Origin: Pardosa pseudoannulata
Lineage: Eukaryota > Arthropoda > Arachnida > Araneae > Lycosidae
NCBI GenBank assembly: GCA_032207245.1
Contig: CM063502.1
Location: forward strand, 116,823,197-116,887,196
Length of the DNA: 64,000 nt
Direction: 5' to 3'
Shown here: positions 63,621 through 64,000 of the stretch, piece after piece
Numbering within the stretch: position 1 is the first letter of the stretch
Layout of the letters: each line of letters starts with the position of its first letter
The notes under the pieces: model-generated
What the model saw: only the letters and a program-made list of their open reading frames with translations
Database searches by the model: none
Told to the model about the DNA's origin: nothing
Position numbers and translations under genes: made by a program

Positions 63621-64000
63621 TTTATATTATATTAATTATTTTGGGAAAAATTGTGCCATTTTTTGTATTTTTAACTGCATTAATTGCAACTGCAATACAT
63701 GCTTTATAAAACAGCATTTTATATATTATATATAACAGAGATTTTAATAATAGTTAAAATAGAATTAAAAATTAAGAAAGAAAATTTCCTAGACCTAAAA
63801 AGCAAAACAAAAGAAAAATAGAACGTATGAAGAAGTACAAATCTCCAGAAATGTAAAACAAAGATATATCTACTAGATACAGCAGTATATAGACATAACT
63901 TGATGCATACAGCAAACGAGATGGGGTCGACGATGTATTAATTACGCTATGCAGTAATGTAGCGCCCTCTATGGTTATAAATAGGTACGACACTTTACCA

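Overview
The window is AT-rich eukaryotic DNA with GT-AG introns, abundant (TA)n, (GT)n and poly(A) tracts, and dense transposon remains of hAT, piggyBac, Ty3/gypsy, BEL/Pao and I/R1-type LINE kinds. Intron sizes and the style of the retroelement proteins point to an arthropod, possibly a chelicerate such as a spider. That assignment is inference; no taxonomic marker is present.

Region 2049-39728 (+) is one host gene of which 14 coding exons can be traced, all with GT-AG borders and compatible phases, giving 750 codons in the window and a stop at 39726-39728. The last 379 residues are a complete, divergent actin fold (DxGS phosphate loop, DIGD phosphate loop, SGGVTMLPG adenosine loop). The first ~371 are an acidic, repeat-bearing, coiled-coil-like region followed by a compact region I cannot name. 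The first exon or exons and the promoter lie upstream or were not found. A poly(A) signal is at 40416.

The introns of this gene are full of mobile DNA: a pair of inverted CAGGCTTGCAA elements (9.2-11.6 kb), a CAGACATGCC element (12.1-12.9 kb), a TA-flanked long-TIR element (14.2-14.8 kb), a decayed Ty3/gypsy element with LTRs (16.4-20.1 kb), two copies of a hAT-like family with exact 8-bp target duplications (23.2-25.5 kb), a BEL/Pao remnant (25.6 kb), and a TTAA-flanked piggyBac element with a broken transposase (35.9-37.6 kb).

The region 40.4-64 kb has no convincing host gene. It holds an isolated GC-richer open frame (40.6 kb), a fragment of a large transposase-domain protein (42.7-43.5 kb), a complex hairpin (45.7 kb), a hAT element that still encodes the dimerisation domain (47.3-48.2 kb), a three-way inverted-repeat mosaic (46.9 / 52.9-53.8 / 56.6-58.6 kb) interrupted by a third hAT copy, a TTAA-flanked foldback element and a perfect 74-bp palindrome (54.3-54.8 kb), tRNA-like SINE sequence, and a broken LINE (60.6-62.05 kb).

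The most notable items are the actin-fold fusion gene, the hAT-like family that carries microsatellites to fixed internal positions, and the inverted-repeat mosaic in which three arms are joined pairwise at one point.
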